Source: Pseudogulbenkiania ferrooxidans 2002 (GTDB lineage Bacteria > Pseudomonadota > Gammaproteobacteria > Burkholderiales > Chromobacteriaceae). Taken from it: a stretch of DNA of 64,000 nucleotides. Below, in pieces: positions 17,944 to 27,347 of the stretch. Made by a program: the position numbers and the translations under genes. The notes under the pieces are model-generated. The model worked only from the letters and a program-made list of their open reading frames with translations. It did no database searches and was not told the DNA's origin. The stretch spans positions 186,001 to 250,000 of the forward strand of contig NZ_ACIS01000002.1 in assembly GCF_000174355.1 (NCBI RefSeq). Reading direction: 5' to 3'. The number at the start of each line of letters is the position of its first letter. Position 1 is the stretch's first letter.

Positions 17944-18135
17944 ATGGAAAGTCTCTATCTACTGATCCCGCTGAGCCTGGTACTGGCCTTCGTGATCGGC
18001 TTCATTTTCTGGATGGCTACCCGCACCGGACAGTTCGACGACCTGGAAGGCCCAGGGCACCGCATCCTGATGGATGACGATCGCCCCACCCCCAGCGACA
18101 AGGACGATCTCAACGCGGACCCGCCCCCGCGCTGA
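17944..18135 (+). CDS. ccoS: cbb3 oxidase maturation protein CcoS
   Basis: A 63-residue membrane protein starting at ATG 17944. One transmembrane helix (YLLIPLSLVLAFVIGFIFWM) is followed by the family signature TGQFDDLEGPGHRILMDDD; the tail is short and acidic. CcoS is needed for incorporation of redox cofactors into cbb3 oxidase. It sits directly behind ccoI, as in most proteobacteria, and is probably co-transcribed. Confidence 0.95.
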   Translation: MESLYLLIPLSLVLAFVIGFIFWMATRTGQFDDLEGPGHRILMDDDRPTPSDKDDLNADPPPR

Positions 18136-18347
18136 CCGGGCCGCCACGCCCTCCTCCGGCCTTGGTGAGGACATCCCCCGCCCGCCTCGCCGACATGGCC
18201 CGCCTTTGACGGCCGACATTCCACGCCCCACGGCCAATCCGCTATAAACACACCATGACGCGCAGACGCTGACGGCGCGCGCCGATCCGGCTGCCGCCAG
18301 CCACCTGCCGCGCCCCAACCCCTTCTTTCGAGCCGACCAGGAGTACC

Positions 18348-21053
18348 ATGCCCGGTAGCCATCGCTCGCCCGCCGCCCATCGCGCCCATCTCGATGCCCT
18401 CAACATCAGCCGCCTGACACCGGAGCAGGCGCTGGGCAGCCTGCACACCGGGCCGGGCGGCCTGGCCGAAGCGGAAGCGGCGCGGCGTCTCACCGAATAC
18501 GGCAGCAACACCGTCGAGGAGATGGCCGGCAAGCCCGGCTGGCAACGGCTGCTGGAACAGTTCGGGCATTTCTTCGCCATCATCCTGTGGATTGCCGCCG
18601 GACTCGCCCTGCTGGCCTACGTCCTGCAAGGCGACCCGGCGATGGCGACGCTGGGCTGGGCCATCATCGGCGTCATCGTCATCAACGGGGTGTTCTCGTT
18701 CTGGCAGGAGTACAAGGCGGAGCAGGCGCTGGCCGCCCTGCGCCAGCTGCTGCCGCTGGAGGTCAAGGTCCGCCGGGGCGGCGTGGTCTATCCCCTGCCG
18801 GCCAGCCAACTGGTGCCGGGCGACATCGTCTACCTCGAAGGCGGGGATGCGGTACCCGCCGACTGCCGCGTGCTCTCGGCGTTCGGCCTGCGCGTCAACA
18901 ACGCGATCCTGACCGGGGAGTCGGCCCCCCAGTCGCGTCACGCCGAGGCCAGCCACAACGCCGATCCGGTACTCGGCGGCAACTGCCTGTTTGCCGGCAC
19001 CTCGGTGGTCGCCGGCTCGGCCGAGGTGGTCGTCTACGCCACCGGGATGCGCACGCGCTTCGGGCACGTCGCCCATCTGACGCAGAGCACGGCGGACACC
19101 GTCTCGCCGCTCACGCGCGAACTGGCGCGGCTATCGCGCTGGGTGGCGCTCTTCGCCACGGCACTGGGGCTGGTCTTCCTGTCCATCGGCCACGCCATCG
19201 GCCTGCCCTGGAGCGACAACCTGCTGTTTGCCATCGGCATCATCGTCGCCAACGTGCCGGAGGGGCTGCTGCCGACCGTCACCCTGTCGCTCGCCCTGGC
19301 CACCCAGCGCATGGCCAAACGCCGGGCGCTGGTGCGCCACCTGCCGGCGGTGGAAACCCTGAGCGCGGCCACGGTGATCGTCTCGGACAAGACCGGCACA
19401 CTGACCGAAAACCGCATGCGCGTGCTGGACGTGTACACGCTGGGGCGCGCCCACCCCGCCGACACCCCGGGACTGCCGGCGGTGCTGAAGCAGATCGCCG
19501 GCCAGTGCCACAACCTGCTGGCCAGCGGCAACGGCTGGATCGGCGACCCGATGGAGCAGGCCCTGGCGGAGTTTGCCGGGGCGTTGCCGCAGCCGCCGTC
19601 ATTGCGTCGCGGCGAATTGCCGTTCGACAGCGAACGCAAGCGTATGGCAGTGCTGCAACAGCAGCCGGACGGCCTGCACCTGTACGTCAAGGGGGCCGCC
19701 GAATGCGTGCTGCCGCTGTGCGGCATGCTGCTGATGCCGGACGGCGAACAGCCGCTCGATGCGGCCGGACGCGACCGCCTGCTGGCCGAGGTGGACCGTT
19801 TCGCCGAGCGAGGCCTGCGCGTACTGGCACTGGCCTACCGCCAGCCGGCCGCATTGCCGCTGGACGAATCCAACCTGGTGTTCGCCGGCCTCGCCGGCAT
19901 CGAGGATCCCCCGCGCCCCGAGGTCGCCGGCGCCATCGCCACCTGCCGCCAGGCCGGCATCCGGGTGGTGCTGTGCACCGGCGACCACGCCGTTACCGCG
20001 AGCGCCATCGCGCGGCAGATCGGCCTCCTGCAAGGGGACGGGAAGGTCGTGACGGGCGACGAACTGGAGCGTCTCTCCGACACCCAGCTGCAACTGCGGC
20101 TGGACCAGCCCGACCTGCTGTTTGCCCGCGTCACGCCGGAACAAAAGCAGCGCATCGTCACGGTGTTGCAGCAAAAGGGCGAGGTCGTCGCCGTCACCGG
20201 GGACGGCGTCAACGACGCCCCGGCGCTGAAAAGCGCCGACATCGGCATCGCCATGGGACAGCGCGGCTCGGACGTCGCCAAGGCCGCCGCCGACATCGTG
20301 CTTCTGGACGACAACTTCGCCACCATCGTCGACGCCATCGAGGAAGGCCGGGCGGTCTACGCCAATATCCGCAAATTCCTGACCTATATCCTGACTTCCA
20401 ACATTCCGGAACTGGTACCCTACCTGGCCTTCGTGCTGCTGCGCGTTCCGCTGCCGCTCACCATCATCCAGATTTTGGCGGTCGACCTCGGCACCGACAT
20501 GCTGCCGGCACTGGCGCTGGGCGCCGAGCCGCCTGCCCCGGCGGTGATGAACACCCCACCCCGGTCGCGCCAGGAGCGCCTGCTGACGCCGGGCTTGCTG
20601 CTGCGCGCCTACGGTTTTCTCGGGCTTTTCGAAGCGGCCGCCGCGTTGTTCGCCTTTTTCACCGTGATGTACGCCGCCGGCTGGCACTACGGCGGCACAG
20701 TACCGGCCAGCACCCCCTTCTACCTGGCGGCCACCACGGCCTGCCTCGTTGCCATCGTGCTGGGGCAGATCGTCAACCTGTTCCTGTGCCGCGACAGCAC
20801 GGTATCCGCCTTCCGCCTGCCGCTGCGCAACCGCTGGCTACTGGGTGGGCTCGCCTTCGAAGCGGCCCTCATCCTGTCGATCGTCTACACCTCTTTCGGC
20901 CAACGTGTGTTCGGCACTGCGCCGCTGGCGGCGGCCGACTGGCTGATCGCCTTGCCGGTGCTGCTGGCGATGCTGCTGGCGGACGAGCTGCGCAAGGCCT
21001 GGCAGCGGCACCGTCCCGGCGCGGCTGCTGACACCCGCCGGGGAATGGGCTAG
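18348..21053 (+). CDS. P2-type cation-transporting ATPase resembling Na+/K+ pumps
   Basis: A 901-residue P-type ATPase. Domains in order: cation-ATPase N-terminal domain (LGSLHTGPGGLAEAEAARRL), actuator TGES (ILTGESAPQS), TM4 ion-binding segment ANVPEGLLPTVTLSLALATQ, phosphorylation site SDKTGTLTENRM, nucleotide domain with YVKGAAE, hinge GDGVNDAPALKSADIGIAMG, then several C-terminal helices. The PEGLLPTVT motif and surrounding residues resemble the P2C (Na+/K+, H+/K+) branch more than Ca2+ SERCA pumps (PEGLP). Mg2+-MgtA identity is less likely. It acts in the inner membrane; the ion is unproven. A 212-base gap separates it from ccoS. Confidence 0.85.
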   Translation: MPGSHRSPAAHRAHLDALNISRLTPEQALGSLHTGPGGLAEAEAARRLTEYGSNTVEEMAGKPGWQRLLEQFGHFFAIILWIAAGLALLAYVLQGDPAMATLGWAIIGVIVINGVFSFWQEYKAEQALAALRQLLPLEVKVRRGGVVYPLPASQLVPGDIVYLEGGDAVPADCRVLSAFGLRVNNAILTGESAPQSRHAEASHNADPVLGGNCLFAGTSVVAGSAEVVVYATGMRTRFGHVAHLTQSTADTVSPLTRELARLSRWVALFATALGLVFLSIGHAIGLPWSDNLLFAIGIIVANVPEGLLPTVTLSLALATQRMAKRRALVRHLPAVETLSAATVIVSDKTGTLTENRMRVLDVYTLGRAHPADTPGLPAVLKQIAGQCHNLLASGNGWIGDPMEQALAEFAGALPQPPSLRRGELPFDSERKRMAVLQQQPDGLHLYVKGAAECVLPLCGMLLMPDGEQPLDAAGRDRLLAEVDRFAERGLRVLALAYRQPAALPLDESNLVFAGLAGIEDPPRPEVAGAIATCRQAGIRVVLCTGDHAVTASAIARQIGLLQGDGKVVTGDELERLSDTQLQLRLDQPDLLFARVTPEQKQRIVTVLQQKGEVVAVTGDGVNDAPALKSADIGIAMGQRGSDVAKAAADIVLLDDNFATIVDAIEEGRAVYANIRKFLTYILTSNIPELVPYLAFVLLRVPLPLTIIQILAVDLGTDMLPALALGAEPPAPAVMNTPPRSRQERLLTPGLLLRAYGFLGLFEAAAALFAFFTVMYAAGWHYGGTVPASTPFYLAATTACLVAIVLGQIVNLFLCRDSTVSAFRLPLRNRWLLGGLAFEAALILSIVYTSFGQRVFGTAPLAAADWLIALPVLLAMLLADELRKAWQRHRPGAAADTRRGMG

Positions 21054-21085
21054 CATGCGCTACCCATCTTTCCCGTACCGCCATC

Positions 21086-22393
21086 GTGATCGCCAGCTTC
21101 CCCTTCATTACCAGCCGCCGCTTCCTGCCGCTGTTCGGCACCCAATTTCTCGGTGCCTTCAACGACAACCTGCTGAAAACCGCCATCGTGGTGCTGATCA
21201 GCTACCACGGCCTGAGTATCGGCGGCATGTCGCCGGCGATGCTGGTCAACCTGGCGGCGGGGCTGTTCATCCTGCCGTTCTTCCTGTTCTCCGCCACCGC
21301 CGGCAAGCTGTCGGAGAAGCTCGACAAGGCGCGCATCGCACGAACGGTGAAGCTGGTGGAAATCGCCATCATGCTGTTGGCCGGGGTCGGCTTCTTCGCC
21401 CACGCTGCCGGGCTGCTGCTGGCGGCGCTGTTCCTGATGGGGGTGCACTCCGCCTTTTTCGGCCCGCTGAAGTACTCGATCCTGCCGCAGTACCTGCACG
21501 AGCGCGAGCTGGTGGGGGGCAACGGGCTGATCGAGATGGGCACCTTCCTCGCCATCCTGATCGGCCAGATCGGCGGCAGCCTGATGACGCAAGGAGGGCC
21601 ATGGCTGATCGTAACGATGATCTGCGCCACCGCGCTGGCCGGTTACGCCTGCAGCCGGCAAATGCCGCCGGCGCCTCCTTCCTCGCCGGAACTGGCCCTT
21701 TCGGCCAACGTGCTGAAGGATTCGGTCGAGCTGGTCGGCAAGGCCTGGCGCATCGCCGACGTGAAGAGCGCCATCCTCGGCATTTCCTGGTTCTGGCTGA
21801 TGGGGGCGATCTACACCACCCAGCTGCCGACCTTCACCAAGCAGCACCTGGGCGGCGACGCCAACGTCTACACGCTGATGCTGGCGTTGTTCTCGATCGG
21901 TATCGGCGCGGGCTCGGTGGTTTGCGCCAAGCTGTCGCAGGGGCGGCTGCAGCTGGGACTGGTACTGGTCGGCAGCGCCGGTATGACGCTGTTCGGCGGC
22001 GACGTGGCACTGTCTTCGCTGGCCTTGCACCAGGGCGAACTGGTCGGCCTCGGCGCCTACCTCGTCACCCCCGCCAACTGGCGCCATATCGCCGACATCG
22101 CCCTGCTAGGGTTCTTCGGTGGCTTCTTCACCGTGCCGCTCTATACCTGGCTGCAGATCGCCAGCCCGGCCGCCTTCCGCTCACAGGCCATCGCGGCCAA
22201 CAACATCACCAACGGCTTCTACATGGTGTTCTCGGCCATCGCCAGCGCCGTGGTCCTGAAGCTGTTCGACAGCGTCGCGGTGCTGCTCCTGGTCACCGCT
22301 TCGGCCAACGTGCTGGCCACCTGGCACCTGGTACGGCGCGCTCCGAGCATCTGGCATAGCCGCTTCAGCTGGCTCAGACCGGTCAAATCCTGA
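21086..22393 (+). CDS. MFS transporter, lysophospholipid transporter LplT-like
   Basis: A 435-residue membrane protein with about twelve hydrophobic helices. The opening FLPLFGTQFLGAFNDNLLKT and the block FFGPLKYSILPQYL are hallmarks of the LplT / 2-acyl-glycerophosphoethanolamine transporter group, often fused to or paired with Aas acyltransferases. Here no acyltransferase is adjacent, although the window's first operon encodes a PlsC fusion. The start codon is a GTG at 21086 (33 bases after the ATPase stop), chosen because the family's first helix begins immediately after; no strong Shine-Dalgarno is seen. It carries a reverse copy of the GTTGGCCGAAG motif (22299-22309). Confidence 0.85.
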   Translation: MIASFPFITSRRFLPLFGTQFLGAFNDNLLKTAIVVLISYHGLSIGGMSPAMLVNLAAGLFILPFFLFSATAGKLSEKLDKARIARTVKLVEIAIMLLAGVGFFAHAAGLLLAALFLMGVHSAFFGPLKYSILPQYLHERELVGGNGLIEMGTFLAILIGQIGGSLMTQGGPWLIVTMICATALAGYACSRQMPPAPPSSPELALSANVLKDSVELVGKAWRIADVKSAILGISWFWLMGAIYTTQLPTFTKQHLGGDANVYTLMLALFSIGIGAGSVVCAKLSQGRLQLGLVLVGSAGMTLFGGDVALSSLALHQGELVGLGAYLVTPANWRHIADIALLGFFGGFFTVPLYTWLQIASPAAFRSQAIAANNITNGFYMVFSAIASAVVLKLFDSVAVLLLVTASANVLATWHLVRRAPSIWHSRFSWLRPVKS

Positions 22394-22395
22394 GC

Positions 22396-22412
22396 CCCCC
22401 GCCATAAGGGGG
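22396..22412. terminator. Weak GC hairpin between convergent genes
   Basis: CCCCC pairs with GGGGG over a seven-base loop between the LplT-like gene and the diguanylate cyclase. There is no T-run, so termination efficiency is doubtful. Confidence 0.4.
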
Positions 22413-22420
22413 CGGCGCGC

Positions 22421-24145
22421 TTATTCCGCCGCCTGATAGCGGGCGAAGGTATAGCGCCCGCTGACTTTGGCCTTGTACATGGCGCTGTCCGCACGCAGCA
22501 CCAACTCCTCCGCCGTCACGCCATCATCCGGGAACAGGCTGATGCCGATGCTGGCGCACACCTGCAGACGATGGCCATGGGTCATGATGTCTTCATTGAG
22601 TGTGCTCAAGATCTTCGCGGCGATGGCGGGCACTTCCGCGGCAATAGCGGGCCCCTTGATCAGCACGATGAACTCGTCGCCACCGAGCCGTGCCACCACA
22701 TCCTCGCCACGCAAGGCGCTGCGCAGGCGTTGCGCCACGACAATCAGCACCTGGTCGCCAACCGCGTGGCCCATCTGATCATTGATCTGCTTGAAGTGAT
22801 CGAGATCGATGAACAGGACGGCCAACTGCTGGCCACTCTCCGCCACCGCGTCAATGGCGCACTCTATCTGGTGGAAGAACTGCATCCTGTTCGGCAGCCC
22901 GGTCAGAGAATCGTGATGGGCCAGATGCCTCAGCTCTTGCTGATTCTGGCTCATCTTTTCCATGTGCGACTTCAACTCCTTGCGCATCTGGTCGAAGCAG
23001 CGCGCCAGCACGCCGATTTCATCGGTGCGCGTCACCGGCAGCGCTTCGAGCGCATGCCGGGTTTGAAAGCTCGTCGCGGCATGGGTGAGCATCTGCAAGG
23101 GGCGGGTCAATGCCCGTGAAAACACCACCGCCAGCACGATGGACAGCACACTGAATGCCAGCACCATCTGAATGGTGCTTTCCCCAAGCGACTTCCCGCC
23201 CCGCAGCACATCCTCCAAGGGGCGGGCCAGGCCAAGCACGACAAATTGATGGTTTTCCGGCAGGCCGAACGGTTTGCGCACAAAAGCCAGAATCTGCCCC
23301 TTTGCCCGCTGTGGATTGTCCAGCCCGTTCACCAGCACACTGGTTTGAGTCTTGTCGAACAACGGCCGGGTCTGCTCATAACTGTCTTGAACCAGCAGGC
23401 GCCGACCTTTATCGAAACCAAAAGTCATCGCGGGATTGGGGTGCGCCAGAAAATCGCCCCACTCGTTGGTCAGGTACAGCTGGTGCCCGGCCGGCAAGTC
23501 CGACTGGACGGAATCGAGCAAGCTTTTCAACCACACATTGATGACGACTACGCCGACGACGGCTCCGGTCGACGTCACAACCGGCGTGGCCAGGCGGAGC
23601 GTCGGGGCGCCTTCCGCCGAATGAGCACCCTGTTCATGATTGACCGTGATCGGCGAAACATAGACGCGCCCTGGTGCGAGCGCCAGGGTTTCGAAAACAT
23701 ACGGGAAATGCCCTTTCTCTTGCAGCAGAGACCCGGTCACCCTCACCAGGCGGTCGCCATCCCGATCGAAGCGGATCAGTTCGAGTCCAAACTGCTGACG
23801 GGAGATCAAGCGCACCTGGGCGTATTGAGGATGCAGGCGCATGATGGTGCCGAACACCTGCGCCAAGCGTTCCTTGGCCACGTCATCCCCGGCAACGTCT
23901 TCGAAGCCAGCGACTTTTGCCGATGAGGGCATGTTGGCCAGCGTCAGGGCATCCGCCGCAATATCGTTCAGGACGGCCGATAAGCGCTGACTCAGCAATT
24001 CGGTCGAGGTGAGCAGATTTCGCTCGGCCTCTTTCACCAACAGGCTTTGATTGGTGGAATAGGCATAGTAGCCCGTCACACCAGAGGCCAGAATGCCAAT
24101 GCAGGCGAGCAGTATCGAGAGTTTGACGGTCAGACCCGGACGCAT
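22421..24145 (-). CDS. Membrane diguanylate cyclase with periplasmic sensor, HAMP and GGDEF domains
   Basis: A 574-residue c-di-GMP synthase. A first membrane helix (LSILLACIGILASGVTGYYA) leads to a periplasmic sensor of about 270 residues (dCache-like layout), a second helix (IQMVLAFSVLSIVLAVVFS), a HAMP region (LTRPLQMLTHAATSF) and a GGDEF domain. The catalytic motif is intact (RLGGDEFIVLI), and the inhibitory site RGED lies exactly five residues before it. GGAGAGGC precedes ATG 24145, which is two bases after the stop of the upstream PotD-like gene, so the two are translationally linked. The likely design is a periplasmic binding protein controlling the cyclase, as with NspS and MbaA in Vibrio cholerae. 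Confidence 0.93.
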   Translation of the reverse strand: MRPGLTVKLSILLACIGILASGVTGYYAYSTNQSLLVKEAERNLLTSTELLSQRLSAVLNDIAADALTLANMPSSAKVAGFEDVAGDDVAKERLAQVFGTIMRLHPQYAQVRLISRQQFGLELIRFDRDGDRLVRVTGSLLQEKGHFPYVFETLALAPGRVYVSPITVNHEQGAHSAEGAPTLRLATPVVTSTGAVVGVVVINVWLKSLLDSVQSDLPAGHQLYLTNEWGDFLAHPNPAMTFGFDKGRRLLVQDSYEQTRPLFDKTQTSVLVNGLDNPQRAKGQILAFVRKPFGLPENHQFVVLGLARPLEDVLRGGKSLGESTIQMVLAFSVLSIVLAVVFSRALTRPLQMLTHAATSFQTRHALEALPVTRTDEIGVLARCFDQMRKELKSHMEKMSQNQQELRHLAHHDSLTGLPNRMQFFHQIECAIDAVAESGQQLAVLFIDLDHFKQINDQMGHAVGDQVLIVVAQRLRSALRGEDVVARLGGDEFIVLIKGPAIAAEVPAIAAKILSTLNEDIMTHGHRLQVCASIGISLFPDDGVTAEELVLRADSAMYKAKVSGRYTFARYQAAE

Positions 24146-24147
24146 GG

Positions 24148-25182
24148 CTAAAGCCTCTCCGGCAGATTGCCGGATACAATCTTGCCCCACAGCGCTTCGC
24201 GCTGCCCCACATCCTCCACCGGCTGGAGCCAGATGATGCGCGATTTATCGCTCACTTCCGGTGGCGAGGTCAGGGTATTTGCCAGCCCCTGGCGCTCGGG
24301 CAGCAACCGGCTGACGGCCGGCTCGAGCATATAGTCGATCCACGCCAGGGCCAACGAACGGTCACGCACCGCCCGCGTCATCGCCCAGCAATCCAGCCAC
24401 GCCAGCGCCCCCTCTTCCGGAATGACATAGCCCACGTCCGCCCCGGCCTTACGGAGCTGCGTCAGCTGCTGCGTGCCATAGTTGGCAAAAAGCAGGGCCG
24501 ATTTATGTTGAATAAATAATCTGGTCGCTTCTTCGGGAAGACTGTAATAACTCAGCAAATTACGCCGCAACGCAACCAATTGCTTCGCGACGCGCCGCAT
24601 CTGATTCACATCGAGCTGAAAAGGGTTGTCCACCCCCAAAGCCAGCGCCGTAAAGGAAAAATTATGCTGTGCACTATTGAAGGCCAGCACCTTTCCGCGA
24701 TAGCGCGGATTCCACAATTCGGACATCGACCGTGGGGGAACGGACACCTGCTTGCGGTCATAAATCAAGCCCATGGCGGAATAGGTAAAGGGAATGGCAT
24801 AAACCTTGCCTCCCTGGGTCAGACCGCCGATGGACGAGAGCGCGCGAAAGCGCGGGAGTTGGAACCGGGTATTGGGCAGACGTGCCAGGTCGAGCGGTTG
24901 CAGCAGCCCTTCACGGGTATAGCGGTGAATTTCAACAGTATTGGCGGCCACCACATCGAACGTGTTGTCATGACCGGCATGCATTTTGTCCCACAACGAC
25001 TCATCGGAGTCGACAAACGTCACTTCCACCTTGCTGTGAAAACGGGCCTCGAACGCCTTCACCACGTCGGGATCGGCATATCCAGGCCAGGCCAAGACGC
25101 GTAATGTCTTGTCGGCGGCGAAGACAGGCGGCGCCAACGCAAGTAAAATAGTCAAAATGGTTATTTGAAAATATTTTTGCAT
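24148..25182 (-). CDS. PotD-like periplasmic binding protein, probable sensor partner of the cyclase
   Basis: A 344-residue family 1 solute-binding protein of the spermidine/putrescine (PotD) type with a signal peptide (MQKYFQITILTILLALAPPV, cleavage after VFA). The mature start is LRVLAWPGYADPDVVKAFEA, close to the PotD opening, and the ligand region has YSAMGLIYDRKQV and NFSFTALALG. There is no transport permease or ATPase nearby; instead a diguanylate cyclase follows two bases downstream. This suggests a signalling role like NspS (norspermidine sensor). The gene and its upstream region are noticeably less GC-rich than neighbours, which may indicate acquisition by transfer. The ligand is unproven. 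Confidence 0.88.
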   Translation of the reverse strand: MQKYFQITILTILLALAPPVFAADKTLRVLAWPGYADPDVVKAFEARFHSKVEVTFVDSDESLWDKMHAGHDNTFDVVAANTVEIHRYTREGLLQPLDLARLPNTRFQLPRFRALSSIGGLTQGGKVYAIPFTYSAMGLIYDRKQVSVPPRSMSELWNPRYRGKVLAFNSAQHNFSFTALALGVDNPFQLDVNQMRRVAKQLVALRRNLLSYYSLPEEATRLFIQHKSALLFANYGTQQLTQLRKAGADVGYVIPEEGALAWLDCWAMTRAVRDRSLALAWIDYMLEPAVSRLLPERQGLANTLTSPPEVSDKSRIIWLQPVEDVGQREALWGKIVSGNLPERL

Positions 25183-25695
25183 TTATTTGTCATTTTATTT
25201 TGATCGACGGCCACTCCTTCCCCATTCGTCAACTAATCGCGCCAATACAGCTCCACAAAAAACAGCTTGATCAATTTCCGAATGTTTACCAAAGTGGCAT
25301 TAATAAAATAATGTACATAAATTCCGTAACAGTTCAATCTACTTCTTGAAAAATAGTTTGTTTAAATTAACACTTGACCAACCAAACGTCATTTCCGCAC
25401 CCAGATTGAAGAGCGCCGGCTAAGCAGCCCTTCACTCGCCGCCCCCTGTTTCCTGCCTCCGGCGCGGCAGGAGCAGCGGGCGCAGGCGATGCAGCCGCAC
25501 GTGTCGCCCCGGTCTGTCGCGATAACGACGAGATGAACGGCCACCAGCCTGCGGTGAGACCCGCACCGCGCCGCTCAGGGCATTGGCGGGGAAATGTGAT
25601 GGTAAACGGACAACGGCGCCATTCCACCGGGAGTGGCGCTTCTGGAGACGGGACGGCCTCCTGCCCATGATGGAGGCACGCTCTGACGAGACCAC
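25183..25695. other. 513-base divergent intergenic region, AT-rich on the left
   Basis: It separates the minus-strand PotD-like/cyclase operon from the plus-strand MASE1-GGDEF gene. The left two thirds (about 25183-25400) are rich in A and T, with several TAAT/TTAAT-like stretches suited to promoters. I see no coding capacity I can support and no clear operator. Confidence 0.5.
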
Positions 25696-27282
25696 ATGGA
25701 AAACACCCAATCGCCAGACACCTTCACCATGAAGCGTGGCGACACCAGGCAACCCACCCGCGACAGCGTAACCGCAGACCTGCCGGCGGAGGCTTCGTCA
25801 CGCCCCCGCGCCCACTACCGCACCCTTTCCGCTCAGCAGCTCTGGCACCACGGCTCCCGTTCTGAACAAGTGCTGATCCTGGGCGGCTGGCTGCTGTCTA
25901 TTGTGGCCTGTATGGCCAGCGGCATCGCCGCCGTCGCCAACAGCTGGTCCGGCCTGTCACTGACATTCGCCGGGGTGGAAGTCTATGTGTCGATCTACCC
26001 GCCGCTCATGATCTGCCTATGGTGGACTCTGTTCTTCGGTTGGGCTTGGGGGGCGATTCCGGCCTATCTGGCCACCTTCTCTCTGGCGCTGTATGCCCAT
26101 ATGCCGCTGCCTTGGGCGCTGCTGTTCGCTTGCGCCAACCCCCTGGGCTTTGCCGTGCTGGTGCTGGGCTACCGCACCATCGCCATGCCGCTGCACCTGC
26201 GCTCGGCCAACGCCGTGCTCTACTACACGCTGATGTCGTTTGTCGCCAGCGTCTTCAGCTCGGCCGGGGCGCTGATCTGGTGTTACACCAATCTGGTCGA
26301 CCCGACCGGCCTGCTGCCAATCTGGCAAGGCTGGTGGTTGGGCGGCTTCCTGCAATGCCTGCTGCTGGGAGCTCCATTGCTGCTCGTCAGTCAGCCGGCC
26401 TTGCAACGCTGGCGCGACCGGCACACACGGCTGTGGCGCACCGCGGCAGCGGAATCGCGCCGTCTCAGCCTGCAGCTGGTGATCGCCATCGTCGCCGGCG
26501 TACTGATTTACGGCTGGCTGACACTGTGGCTCGGCAGCAATACGGTGCGCCACGCCCTGCGCGCCAGCGAACTGGCAATCTTGCCCGGCGCCGTCACCAC
26601 GATGCTGGCGACCACCTGGACCTTCTATTGGGTATTCGCCCTGATTGCCGCCTTCGTCGGCTTCTTTGGCTACCGCATGTTCACCTACTGGCTGGATTCG
26701 TCCACCCGGCTGGTGAACGAACTGGCCGAGGCTAATAGCAAGCTCGCCCATCTGGCGCGCACCGACACGCTGACCGGCCTGCCCAACCGGCGCGCACTGG
26801 AAGAAGCTCTCGAGCAACAGCTGCAGCGCTCCCGGCGCAACGGCGAGCAGGCCAGCCTGGTCCTTCTCGATATCGATCATTTCAAGGTGGTCAACGACCG
26901 CTACGGTCACGATGCCGGCGACGCCGTGATCCGCGCCCTGGGCAAGGCCATGAGCGAGACCATCCGCAACGTGGATGTGGCCGGACGCTGGGGCGGGGAG
27001 GAATTCCTGGTGGTACTGGCCAACGTTGACGAGGAAGGCGCGGCCGCCTTCGCCGAGCGCTTGCGCACGCGGGTCGAATCGTCCACGGTCGCGCACGGCG
27101 AGTTGCACGTGCGTTACACCATCAGCCTCGGCGTCGCCCCGCTCTCCACACCGCATCGCGAGGCCTGGCTGAAGCGGGCCGATGAAGCGCTGTATCGCGC
27201 CAAACTGGACGGCCGCAACCGCACCGCCATTGCGCAGGCACGCGGCGAGGCCGAGGGCGTGTCGCTGCACAGTCCTTGCTGA
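25696..27282 (+). CDS. Diguanylate cyclase with N-terminal MASE1-type membrane sensor
   Basis: A 528-residue protein. After a polar N-terminus of about 60 residues come about eight membrane helices (about residues 65-345), including VEVYVSIYPPLMICLWWTLF and WGAIPAYLATFSLALYAHMP, in the MASE1 arrangement. A GGDEF domain follows from about residue 355 (LARTDTLTGLPNRRALEEAL), with the active-site motif GRWGGEEFLVVL and an inhibitory RxxD (RNVD) five residues before it. It should make c-di-GMP in response to a membrane-sensed signal. It is transcribed alone and divergent from the other cyclase operon, so the two cyclases share an intergenic region. Confidence 0.9.
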   Translation: MENTQSPDTFTMKRGDTRQPTRDSVTADLPAEASSRPRAHYRTLSAQQLWHHGSRSEQVLILGGWLLSIVACMASGIAAVANSWSGLSLTFAGVEVYVSIYPPLMICLWWTLFFGWAWGAIPAYLATFSLALYAHMPLPWALLFACANPLGFAVLVLGYRTIAMPLHLRSANAVLYYTLMSFVASVFSSAGALIWCYTNLVDPTGLLPIWQGWWLGGFLQCLLLGAPLLLVSQPALQRWRDRHTRLWRTAAAESRRLSLQLVIAIVAGVLIYGWLTLWLGSNTVRHALRASELAILPGAVTTMLATTWTFYWVFALIAAFVGFFGYRMFTYWLDSSTRLVNELAEANSKLAHLARTDTLTGLPNRRALEEALEQQLQRSRRNGEQASLVLLDIDHFKVVNDRYGHDAGDAVIRALGKAMSETIRNVDVAGRWGGEEFLVVLANVDEEGAAAFAERLRTRVESSTVAHGELHVRYTISLGVAPLSTPHREAWLKRADEALYRAKLDGRNRTAIAQARGEAEGVSLHSPC

Positions 27283-27303
27283 GCACGCCTGCTACAAAAA
27301 ATA

Positions 27304-27327
27304 ACGCCACCCCTGATGGGGTGGCGT
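27304..27327 (-). terminator. Strong hairpin terminator, minus-strand direction
   Basis: A perfect ten-base stem (ACGCCACCCC with GGGGTGGCGT, TGAT loop) is followed on the minus strand by a U-rich run. It terminates the dihydrolipoamide dehydrogenase gene; the plus strand lacks a T-run, so it is weaker for the cyclase gene. Confidence 0.88.
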
Positions 27328-27347
27328 CTTGGTGAGGTAGCGCCGGC

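Noticed and set aside
18587-21031. Plus-strand frame of 814 codons overlapping the P-type ATPase
   Set aside because: Arg/Ala/Gly-rich +1 shadow of the ATPase gene, no domain.
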